DNA of 64,000 bases from assembly GCA_945860915.1 (NCBI GenBank), contig CAMARR010000001.1, positions 186,001-250,000 of the forward strand, written 5' to 3'. Below the pieces are notes generated by a model. The model was not told the DNA's origin. It worked only from the letters and a program-made list of their open reading frames with translations, and ran no database searches. The DNA comes from Candidatus Kuenenia stuttgartensis (GTDB taxonomy: Bacteria; Planctomycetota; GCA-002687715; CAIWVZ01). The position numbers were made by a program, and so were the translations under genes. The first letter of the stretch is position 1; each line of letters opens with the position of its first letter. Below are positions 17,932-25,702 of the stretch, piece by piece.

Positions 17932-18669
17932 TCAAACACGGAGGATGCGGAGGTCTGCCCCATCAAAAACGAGGCAATTCGGGCCCTCTTCCCAAGCACC
18001 CGTCGTGAAAAGCCTCGTGCCGTACCCCGTTGAGATGGGGGTTTCGGCCAAATAATGAATGTGTCCGCAGATCACAAAATCGAATTGCCGATGTGAAACG
18101 AGGTTCTCGACCCCGCGAAGTATGGACGCGAGTCGATTGGTCCCACGGTCGCGATGCTTCGCCATCTTCCGGGCTGAATGCTTCCGGTACCCCTTAGCCA
18201 AGGACGACGCGATGAACCATGGCATCGAACGAACCAGAGCTGTAATCGGGGCAAATCGCAACACGGCTCTTGACGCGAGATACGATCGATCGTCGAGACA
18301 GAACTGGTCGCCATGTGACAAATGAGCGGTTCGACCACCCAAATCAACTAGCACTTCATCGGGGACCAACTCGGCTCCTGCGGCGATGAACCCCGGGTCT
18401 CCCTGCATGGTGAAGTCTCGATTCCCCACCATGACAAAAACACGAACTCCGGCCGCGCGAAGGTCCCTGATCGCATCAAACAACGGCGCGTAGAAAGGTA
18501 GCCGTCCTTGCTTCGGACCTACATAGAAATCGAAAAGGTCTCCATGGATGTAAAGCCGATCACCCAAAGTCGAAACCCGGCGAAGGAACCGAACGAACTG
18601 GTCGCGATACGGAGCATCCCCGAAGTGGATGTGAATATCGGACACGAAGACGGTGCCCGTTGTTGTCAC
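17932..18669 (-). CDS. lpxH: UDP-2,3-diacylglucosamine diphosphatase-like phosphoesterase
   Basis: This 245-residue calcineurin-like metallophosphoesterase has the LpxH set of metal-binding motifs: SDIHIHFG, GDLFDFYVG, GNRDF, SHGDQFCLDD and GHIH. LpxH removes UMP from UDP-2,3-diacylglucosamine to give lipid X in lipid A synthesis at the inner membrane. The match to GDLFDFW and GNRDFL is strong. The terminal motif reads GHIHYLAETPI where typical LpxH has GHTHRPA, so substrate assignment is a little less certain. The ATG overlaps the stop of the upstream regulator gene by four bases. Implies an LPS-type outer membrane. Confidence 0.85.
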   Translation of the reverse strand: MTTTGTVFVSDIHIHFGDAPYRDQFVRFLRRVSTLGDRLYIHGDLFDFYVGPKQGRLPFYAPLFDAIRDLRAAGVRVFVMVGNRDFTMQGDPGFIAAGAELVPDEVLVDLGGRTAHLSHGDQFCLDDRSYLASRAVLRFAPITALVRSMPWFIASSLAKGYRKHSARKMAKHRDRGTNRLASILRGVENLVSHRQFDFVICGHIHYLAETPISTGYGTRLFTTGAWEEGPNCLVFDGADLRILRV

Positions 18670-20018
18670 GTATCGTCTACATCAATGCCGAGGCGCCGAC
18701 ATCGAGCCCAAAGAGCTTTGCGTGACATGCTGAGCCGTGAGGCAGCCTCGGTTCGTCTCCCTTCGCTGGCACGAAGTGCATCCACAATGAACGTGCGTTC
18801 GGTGTTAGCCAAAATCGCGTCCAGATCGATCACGCCATTGTTCGTCTGAGCTGACGACGACGCACCCGCCTCGTCAACTAGAATGTCCGAACGCATCACG
18901 CCGTCGGGACCCGCAAGCGCGATGGCGCGCTCTACCGCGTGCTCGAGTTCTCGGACATTTCCAGGCCATAGACGCTCGCGCAGGATCTCGAGCGCTCCCG
19001 GCTCAAATGAGTAGACACGACCATCGCCGTGGATTCGGGCGAAGTGCTTGGCGAGTGGAGCAATATCCTCGCGTCGTTCGCGCAACGCCGGAAGTCGCAA
19101 ATTCACCACGTTGATTCGGAAGTAGAGGTCTTGGCGGAACTTGCCGCTTTTGACTAGATCACGCAGGTCGACTTTGGTTGCGGACACCACTCGGATGTCC
19201 ACCTTGATCGATTTGGAAGACCCCACCCGCTCCACTTCGCGTTCCTGTAAGACGCGAAGAAGCTTGACTTGCGTCTCTAGCGGCATGTCGTCAATGTCGT
19301 CAAGGAATACTGTGCCGAGGTGGGCCCGCTCGAATCGACCGATCTTCCGATCCTTCGCGTCGGTGAACGCTCCCTTCTCGTGTCCGAAGAGTTCAGATTC
19401 AAGAAGCGTTGGCGCCATGGCCCCGCATGAAATTGCAACAAAAGGACCGGTTGCGCGTGCGGATCCCGAATGCACCGCTCTTGCGACGACTTCCTTGCCA
19501 CAGCCCGTTTCACCCGTGATCAAAACCGAAGCATCTGTGCGCGAACAGGCCTCGATCATGCGCCGGACTTCGGCCATGGCAGGGCCGATGCCGACTAGTC
19601 CTTGGGGAGGCGCGACTTCTTCAAGCTTGTGCCGAAGCTCGAGGTTCTCCTCGCGCAGGGCTTTCACCTCCGCGAATCGGCTAACAGTGGACACCACGGA
19701 TTCATTCCGAAAAGGCTTCAGAATGTAATCGGCGGCGCCTGCCTTCATGGCGTTCACGGCGGATTCGATCGTCCCAAATCCTGTCATCAAGACAACAATG
19801 AGGCTGGGGTCGTGAGCTTTTGCGCGCACAAGAAGTTCGTCGCCCTTGAGCTTGGGCATTGCGATGTCGGACAATAGTACGTCAAACCTTGACTGTTTGA
19901 GCGCAGTCAAGGCGCTTTCGCCATCACGGACGGTCACCACCTCGTGACCTGCGTCCCTCAAATCGTCTTCGAGGGTCGCGGTGATCGTGGTTTCGTCGTC
20001 GGCGATCAGGATTCGCAT
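18666..20018 (-). CDS. Sigma-54-dependent response regulator (NtrC family) with GAFTDA variant
   Basis: This 450-residue regulator has three parts: a receiver (1-120) with acceptor Asp51 in LLSDIAMP, Thr in LMTGF and Lys in LKPF; an AAA+ sigma-54 interaction domain (about 140-375) with Walker A GETGCGKE and Walker B VFLDDIDDM; and a FIS-type helix-turn-helix at the end (RRTEAASRLSMSRKALW). The sigma-54 contact loop reads GAFTDA rather than GAFTGA, a substitution that could alter activation. No partner kinase is adjacent. The gene lies in a leftward chain between glcD (7-base gap) and lpxH (4-base overlap). Confidence 0.92.
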   Translation of the reverse strand: MRILIADDETTITATLEDDLRDAGHEVVTVRDGESALTALKQSRFDVLLSDIAMPKLKGDELLVRAKAHDPSLIVVLMTGFGTIESAVNAMKAGAADYILKPFRNESVVSTVSRFAEVKALREENLELRHKLEEVAPPQGLVGIGPAMAEVRRMIEACSRTDASVLITGETGCGKEVVARAVHSGSARATGPFVAISCGAMAPTLLESELFGHEKGAFTDAKDRKIGRFERAHLGTVFLDDIDDMPLETQVKLLRVLQEREVERVGSSKSIKVDIRVVSATKVDLRDLVKSGKFRQDLYFRINVVNLRLPALRERREDIAPLAKHFARIHGDGRVYSFEPGALEILRERLWPGNVRELEHAVERAIALAGPDGVMRSDILVDEAGASSSAQTNNGVIDLDAILANTERTFIVDALRASEGRRTEAASRLSMSRKALWARCRRLGIDVDDT

Positions 20019-20025
20019 GCAGCTC

Positions 20026-21414
20026 TCATTCCGGTAGCATCTTGCCAGGGTTCAGAATGCCCTGTGGGTCGAACACTGTCTTGATCTTACGCATCAGGTC
20101 CAATTCGTAAGCACCCACCTGCGCTCTCATCGCCTCGCGCCGCTTCAGGCCGATTCCGTGCTCTCCCGATATGGTGCCGCCAAGCTGTAACGCAATTGCT
20201 GTGGCGCGCTGGACAGCTCTGTCTACAGCAGATTTGGCACCCGCGACCGAAGGGTTAAATGGGAAATTGTAGTGAAGATTGGCGTCACCTGCGTGGCCGT
20301 AAGCGAGGCAGATCGCACCCTCGGATTGTGCCGCAGACTTAATCGCAGCCACAGCTTCCGCGAGTCTCCCACGCGGAACTCCCAAGTCCTCTGAACGTTT
20401 GGCGCCGTACACCTGAAGGACTCCCGTCGAAATCGACCGCCGAGCCAACCACAAGCGATCGCGCGCCTCGGTGTCGTCGCCCTGTTCAACCGTCGCTGCG
20501 CCAGCGGTGGCAAGCGCTTGAGAAATCGTGCCTGCGTCCTCGCGACACGACGCCTCGGAACCGTCCACTTCGATGAGCAACGCTGAACGAACCTCGGGAT
20601 CAAACGACACGCCCGACACGGCGGAGGCCACTTTCATCACGTCGGCATCCATGTATTCCAATGCCCTCGGCAATATCCCCGCGCCAAGAATCGCGTCTGC
20701 GCCAAGTAAGCCGCCCTCAAAATCTCTGAACGTCGCGAATAGAGTCAACGTACGCGCAGGTTTTGGAATGAGCTTTAGCGTGATTTGAGTTAGCACCCCA
20801 AGGGTCCCTTCGGAGCCAACGAAAAGTCTCGCGAGGTCATATCCCACCACTGACTTGAGCGGACGCCCTCCGACCTCGATTGCCCTGCCATCGGCAAGCA
20901 CCACGCGAAGTCCAAGGACGTAGTCCCGTGTGACTCCATACTTGACGGCTCTCAGTCCACCGGCGCAGGTCGCCACATTGCCACCGAGTGTGGATGTCTT
21001 CGCTGATGCGGGGTCGGGCGGATAGAACATTCCGACTGCTTCTGCAGCAGACTGAAGGTCACCGCACATCACTCCCGGCTCCACGACGGCAACCATGTCG
21101 CGGGGGGCAAGATCGATGATGCGGTTCATTGCCGAAAGGTCTAGGACAATCTGTGATCCGTGGGCGAGTGCGGAACCAGTTGGAGAAGTTCCAGCACCTC
21201 GGGGCACGACCGAAATTCCACGTGCAGCCGCAAACTTCATGGTCGAGATGACTTCGGATTCAGTCTTTGGCCGGACCACGGCGAGGCAGTCGCCATCCAA
21301 TTTCGAGGCGTCAACCGCAAGCAACTTGCGGTCGCCAGTGTCTGTCAACACACGCCCTGGCGGCAGCAGCGCGACGAGCTCATCTTGAAGGCTGAAGGGG
21401 CACGCCGGATCCAT
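20026..21414 (-). CDS. glcD: FAD-linked oxidase, GlcD family (glycolate/D-lactate dehydrogenase)
   Basis: The 462-residue flavoprotein has an N-terminal FAD-binding domain (PRGAGTSPTGSALAHG near 70-85, and the PP-loop-like segment with GGNVATCAGGLRAVKYG) and a C-terminal FAD-linked oxidase domain with YGHAGDANLHYN and the signature GTISGEHGIGLKRR. The family oxidises 2-hydroxy acids such as glycolate or D-lactate to 2-oxo acids. No glcE or glcF is nearby, so it may be a stand-alone D-lactate or 2-hydroxyglutarate dehydrogenase; the substrate cannot be read from sequence. It follows the FemAB-like gene by 23 bases. Confidence 0.88.
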   Translation of the reverse strand: MDPACPFSLQDELVALLPPGRVLTDTGDRKLLAVDASKLDGDCLAVVRPKTESEVISTMKFAAARGISVVPRGAGTSPTGSALAHGSQIVLDLSAMNRIIDLAPRDMVAVVEPGVMCGDLQSAAEAVGMFYPPDPASAKTSTLGGNVATCAGGLRAVKYGVTRDYVLGLRVVLADGRAIEVGGRPLKSVVGYDLARLFVGSEGTLGVLTQITLKLIPKPARTLTLFATFRDFEGGLLGADAILGAGILPRALEYMDADVMKVASAVSGVSFDPEVRSALLIEVDGSEASCREDAGTISQALATAGAATVEQGDDTEARDRLWLARRSISTGVLQVYGAKRSEDLGVPRGRLAEAVAAIKSAAQSEGAICLAYGHAGDANLHYNFPFNPSVAGAKSAVDRAVQRATAIALQLGGTISGEHGIGLKRREAMRAQVGAYELDLMRKIKTVFDPQGILNPGKMLPE

Positions 21415-21437
21415 GCGACCATCGTAGCAATTCGAGC

Positions 21438-22472
21438 TCAGACCGGCATTCGGCTAGACACGATCGAGCCGAGTACCCGCGCAATAGGCATCGGCATCCG
21501 ACGGAATGCCTCTCGTGCGAGGCGAAAGCGTGGGTTGTCTGGAGACAAACGCGGAATCTCGGTGCCATCGAGAAGCACCCATTGATAGTTGAGAGGCGTC
21601 GGATCAAAGCCCTGATGCTGCTTGAACCTGTACGGACCCGTGTCCTTGCGACTTCGACCAAAGTCGAACCACTTAAGACCGCGGCGGGAAGCCTCTTCCA
21701 TGACCGCATGATAGAGAAGGTTATTCGCCGACATGCGTTCTGCGCGAGGTGATGCACCCGACCAATATGGCATGATCATGCCGTTCCAGATGAAGGAGAG
21801 CACCACGGACATCGGTTCGCCATCGAACATGACGCGCGTGATGATCGCTTTCTCCCCCATCACCTCCATCGTCTTCCAGAACAGGCGCTCGGGAAATACG
21901 AGTGATCCGAGGTCCCGCTTGTTCTGCGCGAAGAGTCTGTGGAATGACTCGATATCTCGAGAGTCCGTATCGATGCTAAACCCTGGCTTTGCCAGCGCCT
22001 TGCGGACTTCCGCGCGGGCCTTGCGAGGAATGCGCTCGAGACACCCGGGAATCGAGTCTGGTACTTCCGTGATGAACGTCGCGTAGCCATCGAGCCCAGG
22101 AAGATCCAGCCCACTTGGTTTTAAATGGCGCAACTCAATGCGCGTGATCTTGCGCGCAACAGCTTCCTCACGAGCGCCACGAACGAGTGCTTCGGAAGCC
22201 TCGACATCGACGGATAGGATCCCCCCGTAGACGGCGAAAGGCGTGGAACAGAGGCTCGTGCCAAAGAACGGCGACCGCACGATGAACATCGGCAGGACAC
22301 CCACGATGTCCCCCATCCGCTCGGCGATGAGATATACCGATTCGTGGGCAAATGTGCGACTGAGCGTTTCCCGCCATTCGAGAGTATGGAAGATCGTGGA
22401 ATCGGGATGCGCCTTCACAAACGCGTCCCAGCGACCCTCGAGGTCGCGAGCAAGTGTCCAAACTGACGTCAC
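21438..22472 (-). CDS. FemAB-like GNAT-fold acyl/aminoacyl transferase
   Basis: The 344-residue protein contains two GNAT-like halves typical of FemAB-related proteins. Features include an N-terminal WDAFVKAHPDSTIFHTLEW segment, the basic stretch PRKARAEVRKA, and the C-terminal GLKWFDFGRSRKDTGPYRFKQHQG. It resembles the FemAB proteins associated with PEP-CTERM/exosortase or exopolysaccharide loci. Classic FemABX proteins add amino acids to peptidoglycan precursors; these relatives probably modify glycans or peptides of the cell envelope. Its stop and start overlap the flanking glycosyltransferase gene by four bases, so both are probably co-translated. Confidence 0.8.
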   Translation of the reverse strand: MTSVWTLARDLEGRWDAFVKAHPDSTIFHTLEWRETLSRTFAHESVYLIAERMGDIVGVLPMFIVRSPFFGTSLCSTPFAVYGGILSVDVEASEALVRGAREEAVARKITRIELRHLKPSGLDLPGLDGYATFITEVPDSIPGCLERIPRKARAEVRKALAKPGFSIDTDSRDIESFHRLFAQNKRDLGSLVFPERLFWKTMEVMGEKAIITRVMFDGEPMSVVLSFIWNGMIMPYWSGASPRAERMSANNLLYHAVMEEASRRGLKWFDFGRSRKDTGPYRFKQHQGFDPTPLNYQWVLLDGTEIPRLSPDNPRFRLAREAFRRMPMPIARVLGSIVSSRMPV

Positions 22473-23488
22473 ATGGTCTCCGGTCGGTCCGTTCGACCAC
22501 TCACGACCACCGTGTCGATGCTGTAATCCTTCAGCTGATTGCCTTGTAGGAAAATGATGATCTCCCCGATGAGACCGATTGATGCCACGATGATGCCGAG
22601 AACGAGCAGAAAGACACCGAGGACAAGTACTGGCTTATCCGCAAGACCTTCGCTCCTGACCAACTTGGCCCAGGTCATCCACACCGAGATTCCGAGGCCC
22701 GCTACGAAGAAGATGGAACCGACGAGCCCGAAGAAGCGCAGCGGCTTCTTGGTGAATTTGAGCAGGAAAAAGAGCGAGAGGATATCGAGGAATCGACGGA
22801 CATAGAGCCCCAAATTGAGGATCGTGCTCGGCCCTCGTTCCTTGTGATGCTGCACCGAGATTTCCTTGACGCGGAACCCCTTTTGACTGGCGAAAACCGG
22901 AATGAATCGGAACAAGTCACCATGCAGCGACAATTCAGCGACAACCTCACGACGGAACGCACGAAACGACGCGTTCAAGTCGTGAATCTCGACCCCCGTA
23001 AGCCAACGTGTAAATGCGTTGAACGCCCAGCTTTGGAGACGTGCCGGCCACGAGTCGACGCGGCCCTCGCGACGCACGGCGACATAATCCCAATTGCCGC
23101 GCCCAGCGCCTTCGCACAGTAATCGGACCGCCTGACGAACGGCGTCCGAACCGACCTGCTGATACCAAGTCGTCGTGATGATGTTTTTTCCCCGCGCCAT
23201 CCCGACCGCGGTCGCAATCGCAATCGACTCACCGAACTGCCTACGAAACCGAATGCCGCGGGTGTTAGGCATCGACTCCGACATACTCTTAACCCACGCA
23301 AAGAACTCTCTCGGTGCGCCATCGTCGACAAGGAGGACCTCCCACGTCACGCCGATGTCGGTGAGGGCTTGAGTGTAGGTCGTGACTACCTCTTCGGCGA
23401 GCTTCGCTTCAGGCCCAATCCCGCTTGCAAGCAGGACCAAGGTGAAGTCAAACACCGGTGCTCCGACGGTTGAGGCAGACATCTGCAT
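22469..23488 (-). CDS. Membrane GT2-family glycosyltransferase lacking the DxD motif
   Basis: The 339-residue protein has a GT-A domain (about 10-235) followed by two membrane helices (about 250-275 and 285-315), like undecaprenyl- or dolichyl-phosphate sugar transferases. The first nucleotide-binding motif is intact (LLVDDGAP). The second, DGDLQ in the neighbouring paralogue, is replaced by TTWYQQVG, removing the Asp residues expected to bind the metal-sugar nucleotide. It may be inactive, use another mechanism, or act as a partner of the downstream-numbered paralogue at 23488-24504. Start ATG 23488 overlaps that gene's TGA; ATG 23482 is also possible. Confidence 0.8.
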   Translation of the reverse strand: MQMSASTVGAPVFDFTLVLLASGIGPEAKLAEEVVTTYTQALTDIGVTWEVLLVDDGAPREFFAWVKSMSESMPNTRGIRFRRQFGESIAIATAVGMARGKNIITTTWYQQVGSDAVRQAVRLLCEGAGRGNWDYVAVRREGRVDSWPARLQSWAFNAFTRWLTGVEIHDLNASFRAFRREVVAELSLHGDLFRFIPVFASQKGFRVKEISVQHHKERGPSTILNLGLYVRRFLDILSLFFLLKFTKKPLRFFGLVGSIFFVAGLGISVWMTWAKLVRSEGLADKPVLVLGVFLLVLGIIVASIGLIGEIIIFLQGNQLKDYSIDTVVVSGRTDRPETM

Positions 23489-24504
23489 CAGATGGTCTCC
23501 AGCGTCGCCCGCGCTTGATCCGCCGGATCATAGCGCCCCACTCGTTGAATGAGCTCGGAGAGTAATCCGAGAAACAAGAAGTAGAGAGACGACACAAAGA
23601 ACAGCGTCACGATTGCGGGGAAAATGAATGTCGGGTCGTGCACGTCTGTCGTCAGATTCCAGCCCCATACCGCGCCTGTGAATCCAGATAGGAGGATGAA
23701 CGTCAACGCCAACGGTCCAAAGTAGTGCATCGGCCTTCCGGCAAACTCAGTGATGAGTTTAAGCACAACAAGGTCTGCCGCCACTTTCAACACACGCGAC
23801 AGTCCATACTTACTTCGGCCGTAGGCTCTCGAGCGGTGATTGACGACAACCTCTGCGATACTCGCGCCCGCCCGATGCGTAAGCGCAGGAAGGAAGCGGT
23901 GCATGTCTGAGTAGAGATTGAGCGCGCGAAGTTCGGATGCGCGGTAGGCTTTTAACGTACATCCAAAATCATGAAGCCAACCCTGAGGTTTGCCGGCGCT
24001 ATCGCGCACTCGTACTCCGGTGAAGACGCCTATGAGGAGGTTGGCAGCCCATGAGGGGAACTTGCGCGTCAACGCTCGGTCCTTGCGGTCGCGTCGCCAT
24101 CCAGAGACCAGGTGGTAGCCTTCGTCGAGTTTGGCGAGCAACTTCGGGATATCGCGCGGGTCGTTTTGAAGGTCACCGTCCATGAAGACGATGACGTCTC
24201 CCGTCGCCTTGCTGAGCCCGGCTGCCATGGCCGCTGTTTGGCCGGCATTCCCTCGAAGCCTGACGAGTTTCGCCCCCGGAAGCGGGTCTTTGACTTGGCC
24301 GGGCTTGCCGTCCGGAACAATTGCCTGCCCGGTGATCTCCCGCATGGCCACCCCGAAGGTGTCGTCATCGCTCCCATCGTCGACGAGAATGACCTCAGTT
24401 GTTCGATCAAATGACGCAACAAAGGCCCGCAACTCGTCGATGAGATGCGGGGCGCATTCCACCTCGTTGTAGAGGGGAATAATGATCGAAACATCGACAG
24501 ACAC
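23488..24504 (-). CDS. Membrane GT2-family glycosyltransferase (polyprenyl-phosphate type)
   Basis: The 338-residue enzyme has an N-terminal GT-A domain with VDDGSDDDT and the catalytic FMDGDLQNDP, then two predicted membrane helices (about 245-270 and 280-310). This is the architecture of ArnC/GtrB/DPM-like enzymes, which transfer a sugar from a nucleotide to polyprenyl phosphate on the cytoplasmic face. The acceptor-sugar identity cannot be told. It is the first gene of the long leftward chain and overlaps the DxD-less paralogue by one base. Confidence 0.88.
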   Translation of the reverse strand: MSVDVSIIIPLYNEVECAPHLIDELRAFVASFDRTTEVILVDDGSDDDTFGVAMREITGQAIVPDGKPGQVKDPLPGAKLVRLRGNAGQTAAMAAGLSKATGDVIVFMDGDLQNDPRDIPKLLAKLDEGYHLVSGWRRDRKDRALTRKFPSWAANLLIGVFTGVRVRDSAGKPQGWLHDFGCTLKAYRASELRALNLYSDMHRFLPALTHRAGASIAEVVVNHRSRAYGRSKYGLSRVLKVAADLVVLKLITEFAGRPMHYFGPLALTFILLSGFTGAVWGWNLTTDVHDPTFIFPAIVTLFFVSSLYFLFLGLLSELIQRVGRYDPADQARATLETI

Positions 24505-24650
24505 GTCGGTCGGATTCCCTTGCCCCGCCCCGATTTAGGGCGGCCTTGCCTAGACTATCTCGACTCGCACCGCGAGACACCTTGAAATCGCATGTTCCAG
24601 ATCCCCAAACCACATATTTGCGGTAGACTGTCACGTGTCAGGAGCGGCTC

Positions 24651-24675
24651 CAACATCATCCCTGATTTGATGTTG
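24651..24675. promoter_or_regulatory. Inverted repeat CAACATCA...TGATGTTG in a divergent intergenic region
   Basis: Arms of 8 bp (24651-24658 and 24668-24675) flank a 9-base loop between the divergent glycosyltransferase and kinase-like genes. The same CAACAT half-site recurs as the palindrome CAACATGTTG at 24718-24727, overlapping the alternative start codon of the kinase-like gene. This could be an operator for either unit. No clear sigma-54 or sigma-70 promoter was seen. Confidence 0.35.
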
Positions 24676-24703
24676 TGGCTGATCCGCACCGGGACCCCGC
24701 CTG

Positions 24704-25702
24704 GTGACCCCACCCTCCAACATGTTGTTGATTCATCCTGTCGGCCCGAAACGGCTGGCCATTACTGCTTTCCTGTTGCGGCTGGGGTTCCCGTCCGTAG
24801 AGAGTGAATCGGTCACCGACGACAAAAATCGGCTCATTTCAGCCGTCAATTCGCATTCTGACCGCCCTATTGTGGTGCATCGCTCTGAACTCATTCACCT
24901 TCCGGAGCCCGTACAGGACCTACTCCGACGACGGGACTCCATTCTTATTGTTCCGGCAGACGATGTGGAGCCCCATCATTTCCAACGATTTGTCCTCGAG
25001 CCCTATGCATTTGATGACCTTAAAAAGGTGCTCGACCACGCAGAGTTACCTCGGTCGAATAATCCGTCGAACCAGGTTGCCCTAAACGGGCAACGGTCCC
25101 CGGCTCTCCTTCGGGGGCTCGCGCATGCGATGAACAACGTGGCGACGTCGAGCCTCAGTTGGCTGACCCTTGCTGAACGCCAGGATGACATCGCCAAGCG
25201 AGGCCAGCATCTCAAGGACCTCCGAGCCGATCTTGGACGTCTTACCCGCCTCGCCCGCGCAATGAGCCACCTGTCCGTGGCCAGCGCACAACCAACGTTG
25301 TCGAATGTCGACATCCATCCATTGCTTCTGACGCTGGGTTTCATTCCGTCGATACCGTCGAGCTCCTTGACTCACGGCTGCACGGAACGTGAGCCCTTAG
25401 AACTCGCGCTCGCACTCACCGTCTCGGGAACTCCAGCAAACTTGGATGTTCGTGTCGACGGAGACAGCGAGGTGTCGATTGTCGTGGCCGATCCGACCTT
25501 GGATCCCGCTCACGTTAAGTACACCGAACTCGAACGCTTGCTTGAGACTCAGCGATTCAGCCGAGCACTCGGCATCGCGCTACTCGCACAAGTCGCGGAG
25601 CGATGCGGAGGGAGTTTGCGTGTCGAGCCCCTCGGGCCACATGGCTCGACCGTCATCCTCCGTATTCCCCGATCGGCGGCGCTCATGGAGGCTGATCAAT
25701 GA
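24704..25702 (+). CDS. Degenerate histidine-kinase-like protein
   Basis: The 332-residue protein begins with a receiver-like or other alpha/beta domain (about 1-110) of unclear type. It then has a helix resembling an H-box, LAHAMNNVATSSL, near residue 145, and a C-terminal ATPase-like end, SRALGIALLAQVAERCGGSL and GSTVILRIP, similar to the G2 region of HATPase_c. The N-box and the DxGxG motif are not recognisable (ADPTLDP stands in for the latter), so ATP binding is doubtful. GTG 24704 is used as start; ATG 24722 is equally possible. It overlaps the diguanylate cyclase gene by four bases, suggesting it is its sensor or adaptor. Confidence 0.65.
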   Translation: MTPPSNMLLIHPVGPKRLAITAFLLRLGFPSVESESVTDDKNRLISAVNSHSDRPIVVHRSELIHLPEPVQDLLRRRDSILIVPADDVEPHHFQRFVLEPYAFDDLKKVLDHAELPRSNNPSNQVALNGQRSPALLRGLAHAMNNVATSSLSWLTLAERQDDIAKRGQHLKDLRADLGRLTRLARAMSHLSVASAQPTLSNVDIHPLLLTLGFIPSIPSSSLTHGCTEREPLELALALTVSGTPANLDVRVDGDSEVSIVVADPTLDPAHVKYTELERLLETQRFSRALGIALLAQVAERCGGSLRVEPLGPHGSTVILRIPRSAALMEADQ

